Assembly: GCA_027257055.1 (NCBI GenBank)
Contig: JAPVLO010000232.1
Span: 5,084,001 to 5,148,000 of the forward strand
DNA from: Cephalopachus bancanus
Taxonomy: Eukaryota; Chordata; Mammalia; Primates; Tarsiidae
DNA: 64,000 nt
Direction of reading: 5' to 3'
Part shown: positions 13,201 to 25,200 of the stretch, in pieces
How the letters are laid out: each line of letters begins with the position of its first letter
Position numbering within the stretch: position 1 is the stretch's first letter
Program-made: the position numbers and the translations under genes
The notes under the pieces: model-generated
What the model saw: only the letters and a program-made list of their open reading frames with translations
The model's database searches: none
Told to the model about the DNA's origin: nothing

Positions 13201-16200
13201 CTGAAAACCAGCTGTGTTCTTAATGGCCAAAGGTGTGATGTTCATCTTGACTTAAACCTAAAGAAGCCAAAAATAGGGGAGAGAACTTTGTGAAAGAAAT
13301 TTCCACGCAAGTGGCACCCTAATGCATGCCAGCACATACAGGCAGAGGTGATGTGGACAATACTCTTGATTTAATTACCATCCCCTTTGATATTCCTATT
13401 TTCTTAAAACTAGATTGTGTTCTCTAAAACATGACATAAAAATCTCAGTTTGATGAGAAAGTTATAGAGAGAGAAGATTATACCAAGAGTTTTATAAAAA
13501 GTACAAAACAAGGTGTGTTTGGTTTTTATTTTTTAAGGTGGGAATTGAAAGTTTTTTCTGATTACAGAAATAATATGTACTCATTATACAACCCTCAGGG
13601 AATAGAATTAAAATAAGCACCCACCACCCAAAGGTCACTGGTTGCTAGTAACATTTTTCCAGATATTTTTCTGTGTATATAATGTTCAAGATAGACATAC
13701 ACATAGTATGTACGAGTATAAATATGTACTTTAAACTGGTTCTTGCATCATGTATAACAAGGTATTATAGCTAGGTTTCCATACCAATAGACATAAACCT
13801 ACCATTAATGGTTAGAGTGTTCCACTGGATGGAGGTATTGACTTACTCAACCAGTCCACTATGAGCATTGATTGCCCAAAATGAACACTGGCGACACCTA
13901 GTGGAATCCCAAGGTATCTCTCGAGGCCTGAGTGTTATCAGTGCAGCTCCTCGCAGAAATATGATTAAAAAGAGAGAGCAGACCCCATTCCCTGCAACCT
14001 CTGTCCTCAGACCTCGCCCCTGCCCCACCACACACCGAATCCAGACCCAAGCCTCTCCCTAGGCCCCACCCCCACAAAAAAGAGGGAGCAACCCTGTTTT
14101 TGAAGGGAGAGATCTCATTAACTGAGAAAGCAGTTGCAGGCCTACGAACTTGTAAGACTCTGAAAGAAAATATAAAGTTTTAAGAGACCCTCTAACCTTG
14201 TTTGAATTCAAAATAAAAGAGCTAATCTCTAACTGTCAAGCACCTAGAAAAATGTTTTTAAACTTTTAAACCTGTCATTAGTAAAAAATAAGTTTTACCT
14301 CATGACTCAGTGCATGCCTGCATTTATACTTATAAACGAAAAAGCATGTCAGGAAGTGGCATTTTCTTTTGCTCTGCGCAGTGCACTCTGATGCTTTCTA
14401 TTTCACTTTTTTAAATGCTGATTACAATCCACTAAATTGATTTTCAGATCTGCAGCTTGAAAAAGCATTGTCCTTGTAGACACGATATATTCAGAACCAC
14501 CTCAGGTGTTTGAAAGGCATGATACATACACCCTAAAACCAATATTGTATGGTGTATATCCTGAACCTGCTCATTGTTTTATTCTTTCTCTTGCTCCATA
14601 GCTAGAAACACCATGTCATTCTTTACATGGAATAGATGATATCAGACAGTGGTAATTCATTTGTTTCTTGGATGAAAGTATCAGGAATGGGCTATGTTCA
14701 CATCTAATTAAGAATGACCTCACTACTTGCTAATAAGGATTTAAATAACAAGCTATATCTTTGTCTCTTAGTTAAATATAACAAGCCCCTTCAAGCACAT
14801 CTCTAAATTCTTCTAAATAAAGGCCCAGGAGAATCCAGCTTACATAAATTCTACTTTAAGGAAAACATAATGTTCTGCTGAAATTCTACTTTGAGTACCA
14901 ACGTGTTTTAAAATAATCTGTGTCCTAACTCCATTAGGGAGCAAATTTATTAAAGGAGCCCAGAAGGATCAGTAGATGCTAATGATATGTTCACATTTTT
15001 TATGTGATTTGTGTACAATACCAAGAATCCCAGTTCTGAAACAAAATGTTAACATAAGGACTCTTGGGGTAACCGTCTTCAGTCTTAACATGTTCCCAAT
15101 TCTGCAATGAAATCCCTGCAGGTCATCCTTAATCACAAAAGAAAATTCAACATAATTTCCATTTTAATTCCTGCTTACAAAAACACACCCATTTCTTCCT
15201 GTGGAAAAGGAAAAATTCTGATGAAATGACTTCCTCTCAAGCACAGAAGGTAGCTAGACCTAAACTGTAGAAATTCTAGAGACTTAGAAGGCGGAAAAAT
15301 TCCTCACAACTCTCCGTCCTCAAGGTTTGAGGTGAGAGGTGGGGAGGTGAGCTAGCATGTTCGATTTAGAGCGATTCATTGTTTTATAACATTATATTTC
15401 AGGTCTAATTATAGTGTAGTGACAAGAAGGGTACAACTGTTGAGAGGCATTAGAGCCTAGCTGTGGCACCACCTCTTTCTAGCCACCAAGAGTTTGGGTA
15501 GGTTATTCTCTCTCACCTATGGCTCCCTTATCCTTAAGATGGAGATAATAAACCTAACCTACCAACTCCCCGCCTCCTGTGATTATTAAATAACTAATAT
15601 GAAAGGATTTAGAAAGCATGAAGGGTAACATTTACGTGACAACTCTGGCCACATCATGTTGACATGTTGAGCTAATTTAGTAATTTTAAGTCCTCACAAG
15701 GAATATTCTAGTTGTGTTGGAGTCAAAGAGGGTAGAAAATAGACTGAAGTCACAGGTTAATGCAGCCGTTAACAGCAGCTCTGTAAGAACGGACAGTATT
15801 ACTGTCTGGTTCTTAATCGCAGACAGAGGTGGCTCATCTGCCAGAGAGCAGCTGCGAGAGCCAAGCTCAAGGCAAAGCTGTGGGTAGATGGATTGTTTCA
15901 GTGCTGCTCCTCGTCTGGCTGTCCTTCCATCCCCAGGGCAAGAGCCTTTCTGTCTTCTTTCCTGACCCGGGACTCCAGACATATCCGAGTTAACCGGTAA
16001 CTGATGGGAGAGGGCTGGTAGGGCCACTCCTGGATTTCAGAACTCATCCCAAAAGTCATGTCTGGACTGCATGCCTTCCTTTCAACAACAACTAATATTT
16101 AGACGTAGACGATATATAAATTCACATTGACATAATATACAATCCCATGTGACTCATTGAGGTAAACAGAATAAATAGTATTTGCTCCATTTTCCCCATG

Positions 16201-19200
16201 TTGTAGCTTGTATATTTTTTTAATTGAGCTTAAAAAATAACCTCACATAGCATAAAATATGCCACCCTAGCCACTTTTAGATTTACAGTTCGGTAGTATG
16301 AAGCCGATCCAGTGTCGTGCAACAGCTCTCCAAAATGCTTTTCATGTTGCAAAACTGAAATTCTGTCCCCATTAAACAGCACCTCCCTGTTTCCACTCCC
16401 CACCCCGTCCCTACCCCGGCAACTACCATTCTGCTTTCCGTCTATGAATGTGACTGCTTTAGATCCCCACGTAGGTGGAATCACAAGCGCGAGTCTTTCT
16501 GTGATGGCTTATTTCACTTAGCACAGCACCCTCACGTGCGTCCACGCTGTGGCACGCCCCAGGAGCTCCCTTCTCAAGGCTTTCTCCTACTCCCTGGCAT
16601 GGATGCACGCAACTTGCTAAAGCGGGGGCCTCGTCCTCGTTCCTCCCCCGCGGGCCTCCTGGGTGGCTTCCGTCTCCTGGCGACTGCTGCGGCCGTGGGC
16701 GTGCAGGCCCTTCCAGGCGCGCTCGGGTCCCTGGAGGCGCCCAGCCCGCGCGCCGCGCCGCGTGGGAGTTCTGCGTCCAACGCTTCGAGGCCCTCCGCGC
16801 TCTTCCCCGGCGGCTGAGCCCCGGCCCCACGTCCCGCCGGGGAAGCCGCGGCGAGTGGGGGAGGCGGCGCCCGGGAGGCGGCAGGGCGCGCGGCCGCGGG
16901 CGCGAAGCCCGAGCCCCCCGGGAGGCAAACCTCTCTCTGCGCTCCCACCCACAGCCGCGCGGGAGGGAGGCCCGGGGACGCCCCGGAGGCCGAAGGCGCC
17001 CCGCAGGCGGAGGCCGGCCGGCGGCTGGAGGAGCTCCGCCGCCGGCGTGGGGAGACCGAGAGCGGAGAGTTCGAGAAACTCAAGCAGAAGCAGCAGGAGG
17101 CGGCCCTGGAGCTGGAGGAGCTGCGGCGGAAGAGGGAGGAGCGGAGGAGGGTCCTGGAGGAGGAGGAGCAGCGGCGGAAGCAGGAGGAGGCTGACCGCAG
17201 AGCCCGGGAGGAGGTAAGGGCGCCGGCCCGGCAGCGGGCCGGGGTGCAGCGCTGTCCCACGCGGTCGCCTGGCCCGGCTTCGGCGACAGGGAGGCAGGCG
17301 CGGGAGGTGGTGGACTTCGCCTGCCGGCCTGGATCCGCCACCCTCCAGGCCTCCTGAAAAGGAGCAGTGAGCAAGCGGGAAGGATGGACGGTCTGCAGAT
17401 CCGTTGCAAGCTCTGAGTCACTCGAGGCGTGTTTCCTAGTGCTTGGAGAGCTTTTGCAGAGAAGAGTCTTTGAAGGCATTTTGTTGTTGTCTTGGCGGAA
17501 GAGTAAGTGGATTAGAATGTCCGCCTTGTTCCACCACCATGACCGCGCCGCTGTGGTGCGATGTCACCTCGTTTCAGGTTTGCCAGTTCATACAAATAAT
17601 CTATTGAATTAGATTCACTAGATTAGATTAGATTCTAAAGGGTGGCCATAAAGTCATCTCTTGTACAATTTGGCGAATATAGTACCGAAGATTGCTTGAT
17701 ATGCCTTTTCACTGAAGCGATCTTAATTGTCTTCGCACCTCTCCTAGGAAGCAAGCCTCCAACTGAACTGTATCCCCAGAACCCCATGCAGCGACATGCC
17801 CCAGAGACCCTACTGTTAGGGACAGGTTAACGTGTTCCATCTTTTAAGACAGAACTAAAAACAACAGATAAAGTTACAAGGAGGAAAATTTGGGTTCAGC
17901 ATATGAAAACAATGCTTAACCAATTACAACTGTTGGGTTACAAAATGTGTTATTTTTTACATCCTGAGGCACATTATTGTTCTCACTTTATGGGCAAAGA
18001 AGTCAGGAATCAAATGGTTCCAGTTACTTGTTTGAAGATTCTTGACTAATAAGTGGTAGGATCAGTATTGAGACCCAGCTTTTCCAATTCTGAGCTTAGA
18101 GCTTTTGAGATAGTGATCTCCCAGTATTCAAATGCACAAAAAAGACTTTCTATGACTTTCTGACAGGTATCCTGTACAAGATTTATATGCACTTATGGAA
18201 AATTTGGATGCATTATTCCAAGGTCTTTTCCTACTCTAACTTCCAATGGGCCAGTGACCTTTGGTTGGAAAGTAGTTGGGATGAAGAGTTTCTGAGTCAA
18301 ATATACCTGGGCTTGTGTCTTAACTCAGCCACTCGTAAGCCAGGACCTTGGGAGTGTTACTGGACTGCTCTGTGTCTCTTTTCCCTACCTGTAAAATAAT
18401 ATCTTCTTTGCAGGATTGTTTTGTTGATTAAATTGATCATTGTATTGACAGTGCCTGATGCACTACAAGCACAGAAAAAGTGGTGGTTATCATTATTGTA
18501 ATCGTTGTTATTATTTGGAGAAAGAAAGTATCAGGGAAGGCAGAAGGGAAATTATGAGCTCTCAGAACTGGATTGGCCCCAGGAGATTCTTTGTTGTAAC
18601 CTCCTACCAAGCACAGGATCCTTCTGACAGATGCACATCTAGTCTTTGCTTGAGACCATCCAGTGATAATGGTCTCATGGTTTGAAAATTTTTTTAAAAG
18701 ACTGAATAAATCACTCAGAAAATCATTCTAGAGATGTGCAACCTGATCAAAGCTCTGAAGTTTTTGACTGATAGAGAAGACAGGGCCGAATATTCTAGGC
18801 CAGGAACCAAGGCACTGAGGAGTCAGTGAGCTGACTGTAAACATCTGCACCACCTCATTTCAGGTTTGTCAAATCATACAAAAAACCTATTGAATTGAGG
18901 CAAAGAGCAGCCATAAAATCATCTCTAATGCAATTTGGCAAATATAGTACTGTATATTTATATGACTTTTCACTTAAGTGATCTTTTTTGTCTTTGCACC
19001 TCTCCTAGGAAGCAGGTGGCAGGGATATTGATATTCATTTTACATATGTAGACACAGAAGTTCATGTTCATGTCTTGGAGTTTGGTGGTGATCATCACTC
19101 CGAGTGTTAGGATAAGCATTTTATGTGTGCTTTCTCATTAGTCCTCACAAAAACCCCACGAAGTGGGTACTGTTACCGTCCCTGTCTTACAGGTGAAGAA

Positions 19201-22200
19201 ACTGAGGCACAGAGCAGATAAATAATATGACCATGGCTCCACAGTTGGGAAGTGGCGACGCCAGCATGCACATGCCAGCAACTGGACACTGGCGTTCAGG
19301 CTTCACCTCCGGTGGCCACACTGGAGGAGAGGGCAGGGTCCGGTCCAGGGCCTGTGTCTGCTGCCTTTCCGACTACGCTCTTTCTTCTGTACACTCTTCC
19401 CCTTGGCCTTGGAGCTGATATCGGTGTCTGTGCTGTTTGTTCTTTCTCTTAGGAAGAGAAGAGGAGACTAAAGGAGGAGATTGAAAGGCGAAGGGCAGAG
19501 GCTGCTGAGAAACGCCAGAAGATGCCAGAAGACGGCCTGTCGGATGACAAGAAGCCCTTCAAGTGCTTCACTCCCAAAGGTTCATCTCTCAAGGTATTCT
19601 TTCCCCCAGAAAATCTTCTTGTGACACGTCTGTTATAACATAGTAGGAACTCGGTTTTAGCTTCTTATTTCATCATTGATTCAAGGCTTTTGCTTCGTTG
19701 ATCTCTTACTATCCTTCTGTGTTAGCCTGTTCAGGTTGCTATTACAAAACACCTCAGACCAGGTAATTTATAAGCAACAGAAATTCATTGCTTATAGTTT
19801 TGAAGGCTGGGAATTCCAAGTTCAAGGTGCTAGCAGATTCAGTGTCTCTTGTTCCTCATGGATGGCACCTCCTCCCTGTGTCCTCACGTGGTGGGAGGGG
19901 AAGGGGAGGAAACAAGCCCCTCAGCCTCTTTTATAAGGGCACCAACCCCCTTCTCAAGGACTCTGCCCTCAGGACCTAGTCACCTCCCAAAGGCCTTACC
20001 TTCTGATATCAGCACAGCGGAGGTTTGATCCCAACGTATGACTTCTGGAGGGACTCAAATATTGAAACCAGATCATTTCTTTTCAGCTGTTTTACAGCTT
20101 CATGTGGAAAGGAGAGAAAGAGGTGAAATTTGTATCAGTTGTTTACTAGACGACTTGCTGTACGTTAATATTGGTGATTAACATTGACATCGAAATGTAC
20201 ATGACATTCGGTGATTTAGAATTTCACTGATCCACATTCTTCATGTGCCTTATTGCTTTGAGCAATTGAGAATGGAAGCATTTAAAGTCTATAAAAATAG
20301 AAAAATACATTATAAGGGTTTAAGCTGCTTTTCATGCTGGCTGTTCGTTTCTTTGTCATTGTTGAAACCGAACAGCTGGAAATGGTGCAGGTGCAGATTT
20401 TAGAGCAGTTATCATGGGAGAATGTGAAATGGGACTTGAATGGGGCCCTTGCCAGGATGGCTTTGGTCCTACACCTGCCTTCATGGAGCATAGCTCCTGA
20501 TTGATGAAAGACAGTGCTGCCAAGAGGACAGAGAAGGAGCAGGAAGGAGCTGAGTCAGGAGGTGATAGAAAGTTGAGATGGAGGGAAAATACATCAGACT
20601 CCAGAAAGCACTATCCATGATTTATAATACATCGCCATTATTTACAAACGGGTTTTTTTGCTTTGAGGGCTGGCATTTATTGAGCATCCAGCACAGTGCC
20701 TTACATATTGAAGATGCTAAATACAAATTAAGTGAATGGATCCTCAGAGGGTGGAAACAGTTTTTTTCCACCCTCATTTTCCATCATCCTCACTGGGTTA
20801 CAAAGCTCCAACGATGGGCAAAGCCAGGACAGAATCGTAGTCAGGCTCCGGATGGTTAAGTAGTGTGTGTGTGAGGTCATGTTCTGTGGCACACTAAAAT
20901 GACCAAAGCCAGTCACTTACCTGTTTCATGTGGAAATCAGAATGTTCTACCTCTGAATGACTCCACTTAGTTTTTATGATGGTTTGGATCCCAGTCATAT
21001 TTCTCACACCCTCCAAATAAATTATTTGTACTTGAACCGTCATCTTAAGTTTTGCTTCAGAGGAATCTAAATTACACCACAGAAGGATTTTGTTATCTAA
21101 TATTTGATATTTAGAACACACCTAATATAGTCGTACTGTGTACGATGAGGAAAAGTAGTACAAAGAGAGGTGGCTGCCCCTGTGGCACTAATATAGTTGA
21201 CTGCCTCACGGGAAGTGATTTAAGAGTTGCAAAGGTAACCAAGTGCAGATCTCAGAGCAGAGTACAATGAGCAGAGAGAGGCTCTGTGGAACAGGTAAGC
21301 TTTGTTTTACGACCAGCACTGAAATTTGAATGTCAGACAATTTTCTAATGTCATGAAATATTCTTTTTCTTTTTTTCCAACCATTTAACAATGTAAAATT
21401 ATTCTCAACTTGGGGCTGTGTGAAAAACACAGTCTGCATCTGGCCAGTGGGCACACAGGCTGTGGTTTGCAGACCCCAGCTTTAGAAGAAATTGCTGAGA
21501 GCAAAACACTCCCTCAGCTCAGGGCATCTCTGTGCAGAACCCCGAGTTCAGCCTCTTCCCAGCCTTGGTCTTCTGTTCCTGGCTCTACAATAATCAGAGA
21601 CAATTGTGTTCTCTCTTTTTACCTTCCTTAAAATCTCACCTGAGCTCCTCCTCCTCCTCGTCAGTTATCTCCTCTCTATCAAATTTCTCAGCATACTAAT
21701 TTCTCTGGTCTTTCCCTCAACCAGAGCCGTCTTCCCATTTCATCTAGTCCTCCCAGGAAGCCATTTCACCTGCTCCCTCTGGCGGGGAGGCATGTGTCAG
21801 CAATCAATTACAGTGGATACATAAAATAGGACCAGAATATTTTCCATTTCCATATAAAAGAGACATGTATTTAGGAGCAGTCTATGCTTATCTCCATGGT
21901 ATGTGCCTTGAGGAACTGACTGTGACTCTGATTTTCAAGCTCAATTTCATATTCTGCAATTGAATTCCAATATCTCTTGATACTCTGGATCCTGCAACTT
22001 GTATAAATGATCGTAAGTTCACATGTATAATATCCATGGAAGAAAACATTTGCTATTTTACCTCAAAATATTATAACTAGTTTTTTTTTTAGTATTTCAT
22101 GACTTCTTTGGAAAACTTTGAATCTGTTTTTTCACTGTTAAATTATGTTAGCAGTGAATGATTTTCTTATATGACACACACACCAAATAAATTTTAAATA

Positions 22201-25200
22201 AATTCAAGTTTTTTTAAAATTGTTTTTATAGATTGTGAGAGGGATAGGTGTCAAGTAGAGAAAACCAGTTTTCTTTTTTTTTTTTTAGAAAGCAGGATTT
22301 ATTGAGAGAACAGAAAAGCTCCCACAGTGGGAGGTGACCTGAAGGGGTTGCCCAGAAAACCAGTTTCCTAAAACTGATAGCATGGTTCATTCCCTGAATG
22401 TTATCCAGACAGCACTGCCATCTCCTGGTCTTCAGAAGAACGGGCTCTCCTCCTTTACTGTCTCCTTCCACAGAGGATTTAGTTTACAGTTTCGGTACAA
22501 ATGGCTACATTACTTAGAGACACTAAGTTAGGGAATTTTCCAGCAAGGGTGCACCAGTAAGTGGGTGGCGAATCCTGGCCAGTGTGATGATGAAGTCAAG
22601 CTGCAATAGCCATGGTAGATGCAGAGGAGGGGCCGGAGTCTGGCGCCTTTGTAGTTTGAAGGAATGTGATGGCCAAGGTCAAAAAGATGATCCCTGAGTC
22701 AGAAAGAAGCTTGGAGGGGAGCGAGGCGCAGTCTGCCACCCTCCCATGTCTCCCCCACAACCCACCACCCCCTGTGATGCCTCTGCCACTCCCCCTACCT
22801 CCACCAAGCCCCTCCATGCCTCCACTATACCCTCATGCCTCCGCCGCCCTCCCCCACGATGCCTCTGCCGCCCCCCCATGCCTCTACCACACCCTCCGTG
22901 ATGCCTCTGCTGTCCCCCATGCCTCCATCAAACCCTCCCACCCCTGCTATGCTTTCTCCACATCCCCACCACCACCCCCAGCGATGCCTCTGCTGTCTCC
23001 CCCATGCCTCCATCCTTCCACCAGGCTGTTTTTCTCTATTCTTTGGGTCCCACCACTCTGCAGGCATTATGACTCTGCAGGTCCCCGAGTCATTGTATAG
23101 GTGTTTGCTTTGCTGGAAATGCCCTTTTCTCTCTCACCCGTGGACTACCACCCTCACCCTCACGTTCATAAACTCGTTTTATGAAACTGTGTAAACTAGA
23201 AACTACAGATCTCAGCTCAAATACCAAAACCACTGGCAAGCTTTCTCCAATGCCCCCAAATCGTTACTTCACTTACAGGCTTAGCATTTTCTTCTTTGGT
23301 AGTGTACCTGCCACTGTTGTGTTTGATTTTTTGGAGTTTTTGTTGTTATTGTTGTTGAGACAGGGTCTCACTCTATCTCCCAGGCTGGAGTGCAGTGGCG
23401 ATCACTGCTTACCCCAGCCTCAAACTCCTGGGCTCAGGAGCAGTCCTGCCTCAGCCACCCCAGTAACTGGGGCTATACATATAAGCCACCATGCCCAGCT
23501 ATTTTTTTTCTTGTTCTTTTTTGTAGAGACTAGGTCTCCCTATGTTGCCCAGGCTGGTCTCAAATTCCCAGCCTCAAGCAATCCTCCCACCTTGGCCTTC
23601 CAAAGTGCTGGGAGTACAGGTGTGAGCCACTCAGCCCTACCACTGATTTTTAAATATTCTATTTATATTTTCTACTAGTCTTCCCTACTAAATTGTGTGC
23701 TTACTAAAAAATGGGATTTTTTCTTTTTTAGGCTGTTCAGGATGCCAAAGCAAAATACCACAGACTGGGTGGATTAAACAACAGAAACTTATTCCTCACC
23801 ATTCTGGAGGCCCCAGATCAAGGTGCCAGCAGAATCCCTCTCTGCTGGAGTCTTTTCCTGCCTTGAGGGTGGCTGCTTTCTCCTATTGTCCTCACGTGGT
23901 GGAAGGGAGGGAGTGAGCTCTCTGGTCTCCTCTCGTGAGGCCACCGATTCCATTGGGTCAGGGTACACCTCGTTCCCTTGTAGCCTTCATCCTTTCCTTA
24001 GAGGCCCCCTGTCCAAATACAGCCACCCTGCCAATTAGGGCTTCAACATAAGAGTTTTAGGGGGACACAATTCAATCCTTAGTACTATTGTATTCATTGT
24101 TGGGTATTCAACTCTATATAGAGGGTACTCAATATGTAACTTGTTGGTTGGTTGTTTGGCTGACAGGCTGGTGGGATTAGAAGTAGGATGGGTGGACAGA
24201 CGGATGGACAGATGGAAGGACAGGCAATATTAGAAGTGCCAGTGCATAAACTCTTTCACCTTATTTACTTGGAAACTTCTTCTATAGAAATAATTTTAAG
24301 TTTATAATTAAAACAAGGAAAATAATATTTACTTCATAGACTTTTTGTATGTCATAAGCTCAGGACTGCATGTAGCACTTTTTAAAATAAAGTTTTATTT
24401 TTAGTAAGAGTTTGCTTTTATCTTTGTGAGAGATCGTTGGAAAGAATGAAGTACTCTTACTGATATCTATAAAAGTGTTATTTAACTGATATCAGGAGGG
24501 AAGCATGTTTCCAAAAACCTCTGTGATATTTATTAATTGTTCATGAGCCCCAGGCCAGTCCAGGTTGGAAAGAACCCTTAGCATCTTGGAAGATTGTGGG
24601 TGTGCTGTGGCCTGAATGCTTGTGTCCCCGCAAAATTCATACGTTGAAAATCTAACCTGTAGTGTGATGGTAATAGGAGGTGGGACCTTTGGGAAATAAT
24701 TAAGTTATGAGGGTGGAACACTCATGAGTGGGGTTAGAGCCCTTAAAGAAAGAGACACAGGAAGAAGGTGACCATCTGCAAACCAGGAAGAGAGCCCTCA
24801 CCAGACCCCAACCTGATCTCAGACTTCCCAGCCTCCAGAACTGTGAAAAATAAATATTTGCTGTTTAAGCAACCCAGTTGATGGTAATTTCTTACATTAG
24901 CTTGAACTGACAGACAGTGGGACACTCAGCCATACTAGCCTGGGGTCACTGTATTCTAGTAGATTCCTTGGCTGCCCTCAACAGGGAAGAAAATGGAACT
25001 CTTCAGCACATGTGTGCTTGGGCTTAATGCAGTCACATGCACAGAAGGTTTTACCATTTGCTGATATTGACAGGTGATGGGTGGCGGAGGAATTTCTAGC
25101 TTGGAGTTGAGTACCACATGGAATCAACAAGTATTTGTTGGCTTGTTGCTGACATCTAAATTTAAGTGATATAGTTTCAGTACAATACAGTGTTTGATTT

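Larger units (their letters stand above)
10806..16954 (+). other. CALD1: CALD1 intron between exons 5 and 6
   Basis: 6.1 kb of intron with an Alu (11612-11888), an old L1-type 3' fragment (about 13550-13865), a MIR (15440-15640), an L1-type fragment (16200-16560) and then an abrupt rise in G+C from about 16540. I recognise nothing else. Confidence 0.6.
17214..19452 (+). other. CALD1: CALD1 intron between exons 6 and 7
   Basis: It contains a local direct duplication (17566-17753 and 18850-19013) and two MIRs (18290-18480 and 19105-19240). I see no further exon, although each duplicate ends with an acceptor-like CACCTCTCCTAG. Confidence 0.6.

Noticed and set aside
16574..17479. Minus-strand open frame of about 300 codons over the CALD1 exon 6 island
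   Set aside because: Low-complexity Ser/Arg/Pro/Ala composition produced by GC-rich DNA and the antisense of a real coding exon. No domain or conserved start is visible.
22666..23194. Pro/Met-rich open frames around 22.7-23.1 kb
   Set aside because: They are translations of a degenerate C-rich minisatellite and its flanks.
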